The notes: generated from the letters alone by a model not told the origin. A stretch of 64,000 nucleotides of DNA from UBA721 sp002705165 (GCA_045565995.1 JBJLEF010000009.1:186001-250000), one strand, 5' to 3'. Counted from the first letter of the stretch, positions 1 to 9,986 are shown. Program-made: numbers and translations.

Positions 1-1
1 C

Positions 2-709
2 GCTCGCACCTCGCTACTCCAACAGTTTGAAACGTTTCGCAGACAGGTAGATGAGGATCGGATCTACGACCAGGTGGACGATATTACTGCTCAGGCTTTG
101 GGGATCCTCACTTCGAGTCGTTTAGCCGAAGCAATGGATCTCAGCAAAGAAGATCCGGCAACGCTTGAAATGTATGGTACCGGGCACGAGGCAAAATATG
201 GCGACGGTGCGCCTCGAAATAACAAACACTTCCTCATGGCTCGGCGGTTGGTCGAGGCTGGTGCTCGGGTGGTAACCCTCAATTTTGGTCGTTGGGATTT
301 CCATAGCCGGAATTTCTCCGAAGCCAAAAACACCCATCTCCCATATTTCGACCAGGCTCTTGCAGCCTTGATTAAAGACTTGCACGATCGTGGTCTGGCG
401 GATGATGTATCTGTGGTCGCCTGGGGTGAATTCGGACGGACACCACGGATCAACAAGGATGCTGGACGCGACCACTGGCCTGCCGTCGGTGGAGGCCTAG
501 TTGCCGGTGGAGGCATGCGGACAGGCCAGGTCATTGGTGCAACAGATAAACACGCTGCCTACCCCATCGAGCGGCGTACTCACTTTGGTGAGGTCATCGC
601 TACCCTTTACCATCAAATGGGTATTAATCCTAATACCACCACGGTACCTGATTTAGCGGGACGCCCCCAGTACCTGACCGACCACCAACCCATGCGAGAA
701 CTTATCTAA
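2..709 (+). CDS. DUF1501 family protein, 5' end outside window
   Basis: The frame is open to the left edge, so this is the C-terminal 235 residues of a longer protein; a GTG at 74 is internal. Visible family hallmarks are RTSLLQQFETFRRQVD near the edge, the ARRLVEAGARVVTLNFG stretch, WDFHSRN, the WGEFGRTPRIN block and GRDHWP. DUF1501 proteins are secreted, usually Tat-exported, with an alkaline phosphatase/sulfatase-like fold and no firmly established reaction. They are normally encoded beside a DUF1549/DUF1553 partner, which would be expected just left of this window. The stop codon overlaps the stop of the convergent dioxygenase gene by 4 bases. Family assignment is firm; function is unknown. 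Confidence 0.93.
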   Translation, partial: ARTSLLQQFETFRRQVDEDRIYDQVDDITAQALGILTSSRLAEAMDLSKEDPATLEMYGTGHEAKYGDGAPRNNKHFLMARRLVEAGARVVTLNFGRWDFHSRNFSEAKNTHLPYFDQALAALIKDLHDRGLADDVSVVAWGEFGRTPRINKDAGRDHWPAVGGGLVAGGGMRTGQVIGATDKHAAYPIERRTHFGEVIATLYHQMGINPNTTTVPDLAGRPQYLTDHQPMRELI

Positions 710-1626
710 CGTTGGTGCCAATCGATTGTTAACGGCTTGGCACCATTCAACTCGCCATAGCCTACTCCGGTAGTTCCGGCAGGATTATCGCCCATATACC
801 GTGGGTCCACTGGATCCTTAGCAGGTTGCCAGCGTACATCGCTAGACAATCTAACACGGCCTTGTTCACTTCGATTATCCAAACTGCCGTGCAGTAATGT
901 CATTGAGAACAAAATAATATCTCCGGCATTGAAATTCGCTGTTTTCAGTTTAACTCCGCGGCTCCGCGCCAATTCACTAGGATCCTGCAACACCTGAACC
1001 AAGGGCGTTTCACTTGATTCGTAATCCACGTTCTGAGATGCCTGTACCAAGTCCGTAAATTCATGAGACTTATCAACGACTAACAAGGGCCCTTCCTCTA
1101 CCGGAATGTCTCCGTAGGCAGTCCAAACCGTCACGATTCGATCACTACCCCGTGCAAAAAAAGGGTGGTCATAGTGCAAAAGAGTGGAACGTCCGGGCAC
1201 CGCAGGGCGTAAGAACAGGTAATCGTGGGGCATGTAAGGTTCCCCAAATAATTGACTCATTAACTTCGTGACTTGCTCCCCATGGCTTAATTCCCGCAGC
1301 GCCGTCCCTTGAGAAACACTTCTCCAAAATTCGCCTAATCCCTCTGGAACTTTCTCACGTCGGCTTTTTCCCGTAAAGATTCCATCCGGGCCAGCTATCT
1401 CAATCTCACCCACGGCGTGCAAGCGGGTAAACACCTCACTCCTTACGGCAGCGACTTCTTCCCTTGAAAAGACATTCTTTAGGTAGAGGTAATGTTCTGA
1501 TGCAAAACGTGACTGCAATACGGTGGTTGATTCGCTCAGATTACTCCGAGTCAGATCATCCAGTAGCAGAGGCTCAAGCAGCCGTCCCTGCATAAAACAC
1601 TGGTCCCGATCAAATTCTGGCATCAT
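706..1626 (-). CDS. Phytanoyl-CoA dioxygenase (PhyH) family protein
   Basis: A 306-residue probable Fe(II)/2-oxoglutarate-dependent oxygenase. The iron-binding facial triad is readable: H151 and D153 in LLHYDHPFF and the distal H246 in TLLHGSLDN, followed by R257/R259 in GRVRLSSD, suitable for 2-oxoglutarate binding. No signal peptide is seen, so it probably acts in the cytoplasm. Members hydroxylate diverse small molecules and the substrate cannot be read from sequence. Two adjacent ATG codons begin the frame (1626 and 1623). It is convergent with the partial DUF1501 gene and divergent from the PQQ-like gene, with about 87 bases between starts that would hold both promoters. Confidence 0.9.
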   Translation of the reverse strand: MMPEFDRDQCFMQGRLLEPLLLDDLTRSNLSESTTVLQSRFASEHYLYLKNVFSREEVAAVRSEVFTRLHAVGEIEIAGPDGIFTGKSRREKVPEGLGEFWRSVSQGTALRELSHGEQVTKLMSQLFGEPYMPHDYLFLRPAVPGRSTLLHYDHPFFARGSDRIVTVWTAYGDIPVEEGPLLVVDKSHEFTDLVQASQNVDYESSETPLVQVLQDPSELARSRGVKLKTANFNAGDIILFSMTLLHGSLDNRSEQGRVRLSSDVRWQPAKDPVDPRYMGDNPAGTTGVGYGELNGAKPLTIDWHQR

Positions 1627-1713
1627 TCATCTTTGGTTTTCGACCGTAAAAATAGTAGAATAACAGTTCACGTATTTTAGCCTGTCCTTTGTTCTTTCGT
1701 CATATTGCGAACA

Positions 1714-2997
1714 ATGAAACCACAATTTTCACTACTACACCTCTTCGCTGCTTGTCTCGTTACTATTACCGCTCAGGCTGAAAACTGGCCCGGGTGGCGT
1801 GGGCCTCGAGGGGACGGCTCCAGCAATTCAACCACACCACCGCTCAAATGGGACGCCGAGACGGGTGAGGGAATCCTTTGGAAAACTGAAATACCCGGCA
1901 TTGGCCACGCTTCCCCAATCATTTGGGAAGATCGAGCCTTTATCGTGACATGCGATCTAGACGCCCAAGCACGTCAGTTAATCGCGTTGGATGCAAACCA
2001 GGGAACGATCCTTTGGAAACAGGACGTTATTAAAGCCAAGTTGGAAAAAAAACATGCCCTCAACAGCTTTGCATCCGGCACGCCGGCCACGGACGGAGAG
2101 TTAGTTTACGTCACTTTCTTTCAAGCCGATGACAAAGAGGTCGTTGCTCCGAATGTCGGCTCGGAACGTAAAATCTTCCCAGGCAAAATGGTCGTCGCCG
2201 CCTACGATTACCAAGGAAACCAAAAGTGGCTCGTGAAGCCCGGTGAATTTATCAGTGCACATGGCTACAGTAGTTGCCCGGTTCTCTACAAAGATCTCGT
2301 CATCGTAAATGGAGACCACGATGGAGACTCCTACATTCTGGCTTTAAATAAAAACACGGGCGAAACAGTCTGGAAGACTAAGCGTTCCTACGGTATCCGC
2401 AGCTATTGCACACCACTGATTCGTGAAATCGATGGCCGCATGCAAATGGTATTTTCCGGATCAAAACACATCATTAGTCTAGACCCAGACAGCGGTGAAG
2501 TTCACTGGGTAGTGGAAGGACCAACGGAACAGTTTGTAGCCTCGATGGTTTATGATGGTGAACTTTTCTACATGTGTGCGGGGTTCCCAACGTATCATGT
2601 CATGGGCATCGATCCACGTGGTCAAGGGGATGTCACCGAAAGCCACGTACGCTGGCACAGTAAAGAGGTGCGTTGTTACGTGCCGTCCCCTGTTGTGATC
2701 GGTGATTATTTAATCGTTGCAGATGACCGCGGCACGGCTAATTGCTACAGTACTAAAGACGGTGCCCGGCAATGGCTGAATCGCCTTGGCAATCACTTTA
2801 GCGCATCCCTCCTTCAAGCCAACGGACTTGCATACCTATTCGCAGATAACGGGATGACAAAAATCATCAAACCCGGTAAGGAGTTGGAGGTGGTGGCCGA
2901 AAATCCTCTCCATGAATACATTTATGCTTCCCCAGCCATCGCTAATAACCGCTTGTTCATTCGCGGCGAGAAACACCTCTACTGCATTGGCAAATAA
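1714..2997 (+). CDS. Exported PQQ-like beta-propeller repeat protein
   Basis: A 427-residue secreted beta-propeller of the PQQ-like/BamB type. The longest frame begins with TTG at 1705, but ATG at 1714 is preferred because it starts directly on a signal peptide (MKPQFSLLHLFAACLVTITA, cleavage before ENWPGWRGP). The WPGWRGPRGDG opening is characteristic of planctomycete PQQ-like proteins. Repeated blade motifs follow, such as ALDANQGTILWKQDV, ALNKNTGETVWKTK, SLDPDSGEVHWVVEG and STKDGARQWLNRLG. These proteins usually act as periplasmic scaffolds or are annotated as dehydrogenase-like without catalytic evidence; no catalytic call is made here. A terminator-like hairpin follows the gene. Confidence 0.9.
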   Translation: MKPQFSLLHLFAACLVTITAQAENWPGWRGPRGDGSSNSTTPPLKWDAETGEGILWKTEIPGIGHASPIIWEDRAFIVTCDLDAQARQLIALDANQGTILWKQDVIKAKLEKKHALNSFASGTPATDGELVYVTFFQADDKEVVAPNVGSERKIFPGKMVVAAYDYQGNQKWLVKPGEFISAHGYSSCPVLYKDLVIVNGDHDGDSYILALNKNTGETVWKTKRSYGIRSYCTPLIREIDGRMQMVFSGSKHIISLDPDSGEVHWVVEGPTEQFVASMVYDGELFYMCAGFPTYHVMGIDPRGQGDVTESHVRWHSKEVRCYVPSPVVIGDYLIVADDRGTANCYSTKDGARQWLNRLGNHFSASLLQANGLAYLFADNGMTKIIKPGKELEVVAENPLHEYIYASPAIANNRLFIRGEKHLYCIGK

Positions 2998-3019
2998 CAA
3001 TTTCGGCAATTCACCCCGC

Positions 3020-3056
3020 GGCTCAGGTGCGCCCCTGTCATCCTGAGCCTTCTTTT
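3020..3056 (+). terminator. Intrinsic terminator after PQQ-like gene
   Basis: A perfect 8-bp stem, GGCTCAGG (3020-3027) with CCTGAGCC (3042-3049), encloses a 14-base loop and is followed by TTCTTTT. It lies 23 bases after the PQQ-like stop and before the sulfatase start at 3079, so it probably separates the two transcripts. Confidence 0.65.
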
Positions 3057-3078
3057 ATGAGCCTTTCCTAAACAAATC

Positions 3079-4974
3079 ATGTCCAAATCCCGCGTATTCC
3101 TGACCCTACTGCTTATTTTCGGACTTTCACATTCTGCCATTGCTGAACAGCGTCCCAATATTCTTTGGCTTTCCGCCGAAGACATTTCACCTCACCTTGG
3201 ATGCTATGGCGACCCACATGCCATTACCCCCTTTCTGGATTCACTGGCAGAGGATGGAATTCGATACACCAATGCCTTCACGACCGCGGGAGTATGTGCC
3301 CCCAATCGTTCCGGAATTATTACGGGGATGTACCAGACTTCCCTCGGCACTCATCACATGCGATGTCAGGCCAAATTGCCATCGCATATTAAGCCGTTCA
3401 CAACCTACCTTCGTAACGCAGGATACTATTGCACCAACAACTCGAAGACGGACTACCAGTTTTCCACGCCTAAAGATGCTTGGGACGTTTCTTCAGGCAA
3501 GGCCCACTGGAAAGACCGCCCCAACAAAAACACACCATTCTTTGCAGTCTTTAATTTTGTGGGCTGTCATGAGTCCGGGATTGCCAGCACCAGCAAATAT
3601 CAGTCGGTTACCCGCGACCTTACCCCGGAACAACGGCAGGATCCAAATAAACTGACAACCTTCCCCCCATACTATCCCAAAACTCCCGCCGCATTGGACG
3701 ACTGGAAACGCAACTACGAACTCATTACCGCTCTAGACTACTGGTGCAAGGATCACGTCGACCAATTGAAAGCAGCGGGACTTTATGAGAACACCATTAT
3801 CTTCTTCTGGTCTGATCACGGTGTTGGATTGCCTCGTGCTAAACGATGGCTCTATGATTCAGGGACTCACATCCCGCTCCTTGTTCATGTACCTGAAAAA
3901 TTCAAACACCTCGCTAACCATAAGCCCGGCAGCGTCAGTGACCGTCTCGTTAGTTCCATCGACCTTGGACCTACCGTGCTGAATCTGGGAGGAGTAGAAC
4001 TCCCAGCTCATATGCAAGGCCAGGCATTTCTTGGCACCCGCCAGCCAGCTGATCGCGAATACGTTTATGGGGCCCGAGATCGCATGGATGAGCGTTACGA
4101 TATCATCCGCATGGTTCGCGACAAACAATTTAAATACATTCGCAATTATGAGCCACTCAAAACCTATTACCAATATATGAATACACCAGAAAAAGGAGCA
4201 ACCATGAGGGATTTGCGAATGCTCCACGATGCCGGCAAGCTCAGCGGCCAATCCGAATATTATTTTTCTGACTCCAAGCCTGTGGAAGAACTTTATGACA
4301 CCGTAAACGACCCTCATGAAATCAATAATTTGGCGGGCCTCAAAGAACATCAGTCGACGCTGAAGCGGATGAGAAAGATTCACATCCAATGGGTACAAGA
4401 CACGAAAGATCTTGGCCTGATTGCCGAACCAATACTCCTCGAGCGTCAGGCAAAGCTTGGTAATCAATACGACATTCTCCGGAAGACCGCTGACACGCAC
4501 CTCGTTAAACGAATTGGTGAAACGGCTTTGCTCGCATCCGAAGGGGAAAAAGCTATGGGTCAATTGGCCCAGGCACTTAAGGATCAGGACGCTGCCGTAC
4601 GCTATTGGGCTGCGACAGGCCTCGGCAATATTGGTAAGCCCGCCGCGGACTCGGCAAGTCGACTGAGAGGAATGCTCAAAACGGAACCCTCCTCAGTCGT
4701 AAGAACCGCAGCGGCGCGTGCACTTTGCCGGTTTGGCATCGTAGACGCTGCGTTGCCAATTCTAGTTCAAGAGTTGCACAACGGCGAGCAATGGGAACGT
4801 TTGCACGCGGCTATTGTATTGGACCAAATCGACGATCAGGCAAAGCCCGTTATTCGGGAAATGCATCAGGCGCTTCAACCCCGTACCGATCTTTACGCCA
4901 ATGGCAAGTATGTTATCCGCGTTATTAACAGAGCGCTGAATCAGCTTGAAAGCACTACCCGAGTCGTCCCCTAA
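3079..4974 (+). CDS. Secreted sulfatase with C-terminal HEAT-like repeats
   Basis: A 631-residue type I sulfatase. A signal peptide (MSKSRVFLTLLLIFGLSHSA) is followed by RPNILWLSAEDISPHLGCYGD, which carries metal ligands. The formylglycine motif CAPNR (C73) sits in GVCAPNRSGIITG, and IIFFWSDHGVG carries the distal Asp-His pair. Sulfatases hydrolyse sulfate esters after the Cys is oxidised to formylglycine by a maturase, which is not in this window. Residues from about 490 to 620 look like alpha-helical HEAT-type repeats (LAQALKDQDAAVRYWAATGL, RGMLKTEPSSVVRTAAARAL), giving a total length above the usual 450-550. The likely substrate is a sulfated glycan, by analogy with other planctomycete sulfatases. 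Confidence 0.93.
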   Translation: MSKSRVFLTLLLIFGLSHSAIAEQRPNILWLSAEDISPHLGCYGDPHAITPFLDSLAEDGIRYTNAFTTAGVCAPNRSGIITGMYQTSLGTHHMRCQAKLPSHIKPFTTYLRNAGYYCTNNSKTDYQFSTPKDAWDVSSGKAHWKDRPNKNTPFFAVFNFVGCHESGIASTSKYQSVTRDLTPEQRQDPNKLTTFPPYYPKTPAALDDWKRNYELITALDYWCKDHVDQLKAAGLYENTIIFFWSDHGVGLPRAKRWLYDSGTHIPLLVHVPEKFKHLANHKPGSVSDRLVSSIDLGPTVLNLGGVELPAHMQGQAFLGTRQPADREYVYGARDRMDERYDIIRMVRDKQFKYIRNYEPLKTYYQYMNTPEKGATMRDLRMLHDAGKLSGQSEYYFSDSKPVEELYDTVNDPHEINNLAGLKEHQSTLKRMRKIHIQWVQDTKDLGLIAEPILLERQAKLGNQYDILRKTADTHLVKRIGETALLASEGEKAMGQLAQALKDQDAAVRYWAATGLGNIGKPAADSASRLRGMLKTEPSSVVRTAAARALCRFGIVDAALPILVQELHNGEQWERLHAAIVLDQIDDQAKPVIREMHQALQPRTDLYANGKYVIRVINRALNQLESTTRVVP

Positions 4975-5106
4975 ATTACTTCTAACCGGCCCGTCTTGCT
5001 AAGTAGTCGCCTAAGGATCGTGGAACTCCCCCATTCCACTGGAATTTCCGAACTAAAAATGAGATATTAAAGAGTCTCAATCAATCATCCCTTAAGTATC
5101 CACCCT

Positions 5107-6048
5107 ATGATGTCTCGAGTAATACTCACTGCGTTAGCACTTTCTCTCTTTTGTACCAACTTGGTAGAAGCCGCCCCACGTAAGAAGATACAAATCTTCA
5201 TTCTTGCTGGGCAATCTAACATGGAAGGCCATGGAACTATCACCTCCAACAAGGAACACAATAATGGGCAGGGTTCACTGGAATATCTAGTAAAACAAGA
5301 CGAAACCGCAAAACAATATGAACACACTATCAATCCCGATGGCAGTTGGGCAAAACGCAGCGATGTTTGGATTGAATACCTAGGTCGAAAAGGAGAACTG
5401 AGTGTTGGCTACGGTGCACGGGAACACCTGTTTGGTCCTGAGTTGCAGTTTGGTCATGTCGTCGGTAACTACTTCAAAGAGCAGGTCCTCATCATTAAAA
5501 CGGCGTGGGGGGGGAAAAGCCTCGCCGGTGACTTTCGTCCGCCCTCCAGCGGTGGGAAAGTGGGGCCGTTCTACACAGAAATGGTAAACCATGTCAAACA
5601 AGTTCTCGCTGACCTTGGATCGCATTTCCCCGAATACCGCGGGCAAGGTTACGAGATTGCTGGTTTTGGCTGGCACCAAGGATGGAACGATGGCCTTAGC
5701 CACGATACCGTTGCGGAATACGAGTCCAACCTTGTTAACTTAATCAACGATTTGCGTAAGGCTTTTAACACTCCCGAAATGCCCGTTGTTATCGCCAACA
5801 GTGGATTTGGTGGATCAGCTCAAAAAATCGACCGTCGACTTGGAATCATCGCTGCCCAACTCAACGTTGCTAAACGCGAAGAATTTTCGGACTCCGTCTT
5901 CACGGTTGAAACCCGGCCGTTCTTTAGACCTCCGGAAGTCTCACCTTCCCGTCAGGGATATCACTGGAACCACAACGCGGAAACACATTTCTTGATCGGT
6001 GACCATATGGGTCGAGGGATACTAAAATTAATATCCGCCGCTAATTAA
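5107..6048 (+). CDS. Sialate O-acetylesterase-like (SASA/DUF303) carbohydrate esterase
   Basis: A 313-residue exported SGNH-fold esterase of the SASA (PF03629-type) family. A signal peptide MMSRVILTALALSLFCTNLV is cleaved near EAAPRKK. The nucleophile block is FILAGQSNMEGHG, followed by the family's IIKTAWGGKSL and GFGWHQGWND blocks, with a C-terminal His in AETHFLIGDHMG. Relatives remove acetyl groups from sugars. The placement between a sulfatase and a DUF1549/DUF1553 gene suits glycan decoration removal, which is an inference. Only 22 bases separate it from the next gene, so the two may be co-transcribed. Confidence 0.88.
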   Translation: MMSRVILTALALSLFCTNLVEAAPRKKIQIFILAGQSNMEGHGTITSNKEHNNGQGSLEYLVKQDETAKQYEHTINPDGSWAKRSDVWIEYLGRKGELSVGYGAREHLFGPELQFGHVVGNYFKEQVLIIKTAWGGKSLAGDFRPPSSGGKVGPFYTEMVNHVKQVLADLGSHFPEYRGQGYEIAGFGWHQGWNDGLSHDTVAEYESNLVNLINDLRKAFNTPEMPVVIANSGFGGSAQKIDRRLGIIAAQLNVAKREEFSDSVFTVETRPFFRPPEVSPSRQGYHWNHNAETHFLIGDHMGRGILKLISAAN

Positions 6049-6070
6049 GCATCAGCTACAGGTTTTAAGA

Positions 6071-8428
6071 ATGCGGATCATTGCCGTTTTAACGTTCGTT
6101 CTTATCGGGGCGATCAATACCACAATTGCCTCAGATAGCTTCTTTAACAAGCAAGTGGCTCCCTTACTCGTTAAGCATTGTATCGAATGCCACAATGCCA
6201 ACGACTTCAAAGGCAAACTGGACCTCCAATCCAAAGCTGGCTTCCTTAAGGGTGGAGAACTCGGGCTGGTATTCAACGGAACGGCTCCTGCGGACAGTGC
6301 CATTTTACAACGCATACAAGCCGATGAAATGCCTCCTGAGCATCCACTCGCCGAGAACGAAAAAGCTATCTTAAAGCAATGGGTTGAAGCCGGCGCAAAC
6401 TGGAACACGGATCTCATCAATATCTTTGAATACAGCAGTCCTCAGCGTGCTGGCTATGACTGGTGGGCACTCCAGCCCTTGAAGACTCCAGTTCCACCGT
6501 CTAGTGTTATGTCCGATGCCGGACGTGTTTCAAATCCGGTCGATCAATTCGTTCTTCGCCAATTACATGCCGCAAAATTGCCTCAGTCACCACGCGCTAA
6601 CCGGTCGTTACTAGTAAGGCGTGCCTATCTTGACCTGACCGGACTGCCCCCAACAACGGAACAGGTCGCCAGCTTCATTACGAATGATGCGGCAGATGCC
6701 TATCCCCAACTCATTGATCAATTACTTGCCAGTCCACAGTACGGAGAACGATGGGCACGACATTGGCTCGACGTTGTCAGATTCGGGGAAAGCCAGGGGT
6801 TCGAACGGGATAAATTACGGCCGCACTCGTGGAGATACCGGGACTGGGTCATTGACGCCTTTAACCACGACATGCCATATGACAAATTCGCAAAACTGCA
6901 ACTGGCAGGTGACTTAATTGAAGGTAATACGTCCCAAGGACGCATAGCAACTGGCTTCCTAGGAGCAGGAACATGGGACGAAGTAGGATTCAGTCAACGG
7001 AGCCCAGTCTTCAAACGGGTTGTGCGAGCAGATCAACTAGAGGACTTAACAGCTGCTGTTACACAATCTTTCTTAGGCCTTACGGTGAACTGCGCCCGTT
7101 GCCATGACCACAAATTCGATCCCATTACGCAAAAAGAGTACTACCAGGTCACTGCATCTCTGGCCTCGGTCTATCACGGCCGCATGATTTTTGAGGAGCA
7201 GTTGTCGGCAACCGAAAGATTGGAGAACGAACGTCGCAAAGAAGTCTTACACCATCGCCACCGCCTCCTTCAGGATAAAATCAGCAAGGCAAAACAGGAG
7301 GTTAAGGCCCGACTTCAGTCCGAGGAAAAACCTTTTGGGGAAAAAGACATCAACGCTGCTTTACCAAGCGTCGTGAGAGAGCACTGGATTTTTGAGGCAC
7401 AGCATTTACAAGAGCAGGCGGGACGTTGGGGCGATTATTCCGTGTACGCGATCGCTCCAAAGGCTCCCGATAAAACGTTCCTGTTCATCCGAGGTGATCC
7501 TGAGAATCGTGGCGAACCCGTAAATGCGGGAGGTGTTGCATCCGTTGTGGCCACCTCTGCAAACTTCAACCTACCGGAAGACGCAAGCGACCAGGATCGC
7601 CGCATCGTCTTTGCTGATTGGATCACCAAGAACAACGCTCTGTTCGCGCGAACTGTCGTCAATCGGCTATGGCATTACCATTTTGGAACCGGGATCGTCG
7701 ACACGCCAAATGACTTTGGCTTTAACGGTGGCCAACCTTCACACCAAGAGCTTTTAGAATGGCTGGCTAGCGAACTCGTGACAAACCATTTCAGTCTCAA
7801 ACATATCCAACGACTCATCGTTACCTCGGAAACCTACCAGCAAAGTTCACGGGCTAATCCCAAAGCAGAGGCTGTGGATGCAGAAAACCGTTTGTTATGG
7901 CGATATAGCCCCAAACGAATGACGGCCGAGACCCTTCGGGATACCGTCTTGTTATTATCGGGTCAACTTAACACGGATATGCACGGTCCCGGCTATTATG
8001 ACTTCACGACGTTTGTTGCTAATTCACAGTTTTATAATGTTTTTGACCCAATCGGGGAAACCTTTAATCGGCGCACCATCTATCGAACAGTAATACGTTC
8101 AGGTCGAAATCGCTTCCTTGATGTATTCGATTGCCCCGACCCCAGCTCCAAAGCTCCTCGTCGTGCCACTACCACAACCCCCCTTCAATCGCTATCTCTA
8201 ATGAATCACTCTTTTTCCGTACGCGCGGCTCAGCGTTACGCCAACAAACTTGAGACAACATACCCCGACCAACCACATGACCAACTCAAGCACCTTTTTC
8301 GGGAATCGTTTTGCCGCGAAATAGATGAAGACGAATTAGTCCTGGCCATGGAAGTCTATCAAGAAGCCGGACTAACTGGTGTTTGCCGTGCAATCATTAA
8401 TGCCAATGAATTTATTTATATCCGTTAA
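6071..8428 (+). CDS. PSCyt1-DUF1549-DUF1553 cytochrome-like protein
   Basis: A 785-residue exported protein. A signal peptide (MRIIAVLTFVLIGAINTTIA) is followed by a planctomycete cytochrome c domain with heme motif CIECH (residues 37-41) and KGKLDL/KGGE motifs, then DUF1549 beginning near VDQFVLRQL and containing LVRRAYLDLTGLPP, YGERWARHWLD and a second CxxCH (CARCHDHKFDP). DUF1553 at the C-terminus carries RTVVNRLWHYHFG, LLEWLASEL and TTTTPLQSLSLMN. The linker between the DUF domains is short, so the protein is at the small end for this architecture. Role is unknown; heme-linked redox activity at the cell surface is inferred from the CxxCH motifs. The DUF1501 partner follows 18 bases downstream. 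Confidence 0.93.
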   Translation: MRIIAVLTFVLIGAINTTIASDSFFNKQVAPLLVKHCIECHNANDFKGKLDLQSKAGFLKGGELGLVFNGTAPADSAILQRIQADEMPPEHPLAENEKAILKQWVEAGANWNTDLINIFEYSSPQRAGYDWWALQPLKTPVPPSSVMSDAGRVSNPVDQFVLRQLHAAKLPQSPRANRSLLVRRAYLDLTGLPPTTEQVASFITNDAADAYPQLIDQLLASPQYGERWARHWLDVVRFGESQGFERDKLRPHSWRYRDWVIDAFNHDMPYDKFAKLQLAGDLIEGNTSQGRIATGFLGAGTWDEVGFSQRSPVFKRVVRADQLEDLTAAVTQSFLGLTVNCARCHDHKFDPITQKEYYQVTASLASVYHGRMIFEEQLSATERLENERRKEVLHHRHRLLQDKISKAKQEVKARLQSEEKPFGEKDINAALPSVVREHWIFEAQHLQEQAGRWGDYSVYAIAPKAPDKTFLFIRGDPENRGEPVNAGGVASVVATSANFNLPEDASDQDRRIVFADWITKNNALFARTVVNRLWHYHFGTGIVDTPNDFGFNGGQPSHQELLEWLASELVTNHFSLKHIQRLIVTSETYQQSSRANPKAEAVDAENRLLWRYSPKRMTAETLRDTVLLLSGQLNTDMHGPGYYDFTTFVANSQFYNVFDPIGETFNRRTIYRTVIRSGRNRFLDVFDCPDPSSKAPRRATTTTPLQSLSLMNHSFSVRAAQRYANKLETTYPDQPHDQLKHLFRESFCREIDEDELVLAMEVYQEAGLTGVCRAIINANEFIYIR

Positions 8429-8446
8429 ATACCGCGAAGTTTTATC

Positions 8447-9907
8447 ATGTCATTCACCGAATCATCATTTCGCAATCGCCGTACCTTCCTGAAGTCAATT
8501 CAATACGGCCTGGGCACAACGGCAGCTACAGCGATGATGCTGGACGACCGTCTTCTTGGTAACGATTTGAATTCACAACCGGGGGCACTCTCTAACACCC
8601 ATCATCCTGCCAGAGCAAAACGGGTTGTGCAAATTGTCCTCACCGGCGGCTTCAGTCAGGTGGATAGTTTTGACTATAAGCCAGAATTGCCTAAACACCA
8701 TGGAAAAACACTCCAGGAGAGCCTGGGACGCGAAGAAACGCCAGACGTCTTCTTTGGCAAAGTAGGTCGTATCAGACAATCCGACTTTGAATTCTCTCAG
8801 CATGGTGAAAGCGGCCTTTGGATCTCCGAACTATTCCCCCATCTTGCGACCGTCGCTGATGAACTTACGATCATCAATTCGATGTTCGCCGAGACTTCCA
8901 ACCACACTCCCGCGACTTTCCAGGAAAATACCGGCTTCAGGCTAAATGGGTTTCCGGTCATCGGATCCTGGGCGTCTTACGGATTAGGAAGTGAAACACG
9001 AGATCTACCTAGCTACGTCGTCTTCCCGGACGCCCGAAGCCTACCTGCCGGTGGATCGATCAACTGGACCAATGGCTTTCTACCAGCGCAACATCAGGGA
9101 GTGGTGATGCGTAGCTTAGGTGTGGCAATCGACGATCTCGCTATCCCTCGCGGGATCTCCAAAACACAGGAAACCGCTACTCGCAAATTACTCAACCAAC
9201 TCAATGAAAACTTAAATTCCCGCCAGGGCGACGACAATAATCTCACCGCACGTGTCAAAAGCTACGAACTGGCAGCTCGAATGCAAAGAGTCGTACCCGA
9301 AATAACCGACCTCGGCAAGGAAGACCAAACAACTCACGAACTGTATGGAGTGGGCAACGGCGAAGCCAATGATTTCGCTCGCTCCTGTCTATTGACCCGT
9401 AGATTACTCGAACACGGAGTAAGGTTCGTCCAGCTTTTCTCCGGCGGTGCCTTCCAAAGTCCTCGCATCAATTGGGATGGACATGAAAATTGCAAGAACA
9501 ACCATCTCCGTGAAGCAGCTCGCATTGACCAGCCCATCACCGGTTTTATCAAAGACCTTCGACAAAGGGGGATGCTGGATGATACGGTCATCCTGTTCAC
9601 CAGTGAATTCGGGAGGACACCTTTCGCCGAGTCAGCTGAGGACGCTGTGGGGCCGGGGCGAGATCACAATCAGAATGGATTTTCCGTTTGGGTGGCCGGG
9701 GGAGCCTTTCAGGGCGGCATGAACTATGGAAGTACCGATCCCGTCGGATACTCAGCGATCGAGAATCGAGTCCACTGGAATGATTTCCACGCTACAATTC
9801 TCCATACCCTTGGAATCAATCACAAACAGCTAACCTACTATCACAATGGTATAAAACGCCGCCTTACTAATGTCTCCGGCCACGTAATTAAAGACATTCT
9901 CAGCTGA
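8447..9907 (+). CDS. DUF1501 family protein
   Basis: A 486-residue protein with a twin-arginine-type N-terminus (RNRRTFLKSIQYGLG followed by a small hydrophobic region). Family blocks present are VVQIVLTGGFSQVDSFDYKPEL, LTIINSMFAETSNHTP, ARMQRVVPEITDL, RRLLEHGVRFVQLF and FTSEFGRTPFAE followed by GRDHNQNGF. It sits 18 bases after the DUF1549/DUF1553 gene and is almost certainly in its operon, the standard planctomycete pairing. The fold is alkaline phosphatase/sulfatase-like; the reaction is unknown. Confidence 0.93.
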   Translation: MSFTESSFRNRRTFLKSIQYGLGTTAATAMMLDDRLLGNDLNSQPGALSNTHHPARAKRVVQIVLTGGFSQVDSFDYKPELPKHHGKTLQESLGREETPDVFFGKVGRIRQSDFEFSQHGESGLWISELFPHLATVADELTIINSMFAETSNHTPATFQENTGFRLNGFPVIGSWASYGLGSETRDLPSYVVFPDARSLPAGGSINWTNGFLPAQHQGVVMRSLGVAIDDLAIPRGISKTQETATRKLLNQLNENLNSRQGDDNNLTARVKSYELAARMQRVVPEITDLGKEDQTTHELYGVGNGEANDFARSCLLTRRLLEHGVRFVQLFSGGAFQSPRINWDGHENCKNNHLREAARIDQPITGFIKDLRQRGMLDDTVILFTSEFGRTPFAESAEDAVGPGRDHNQNGFSVWVAGGAFQGGMNYGSTDPVGYSAIENRVHWNDFHATILHTLGINHKQLTYYHNGIKRRLTNVSGHVIKDILS

Positions 9908-9986
9908 ATCCCTAGTTTAATCTCGCAACAAATTCAGTCATAATGCGTTCATACAAAAGCTTATCCATATTAATAAAAAGAGATCC

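Noticed and set aside
3859..4563. Long antisense open frame inside the sulfatase gene
   Set aside because: No recognisable domain and no start-site signal; it lies wholly opposite a strongly supported sulfatase.
5026..5045. GTGGAA...TTCCAC inverted repeat between sulfatase and esterase genes
   Set aside because: The stem is only 6 bp and no T-run follows.
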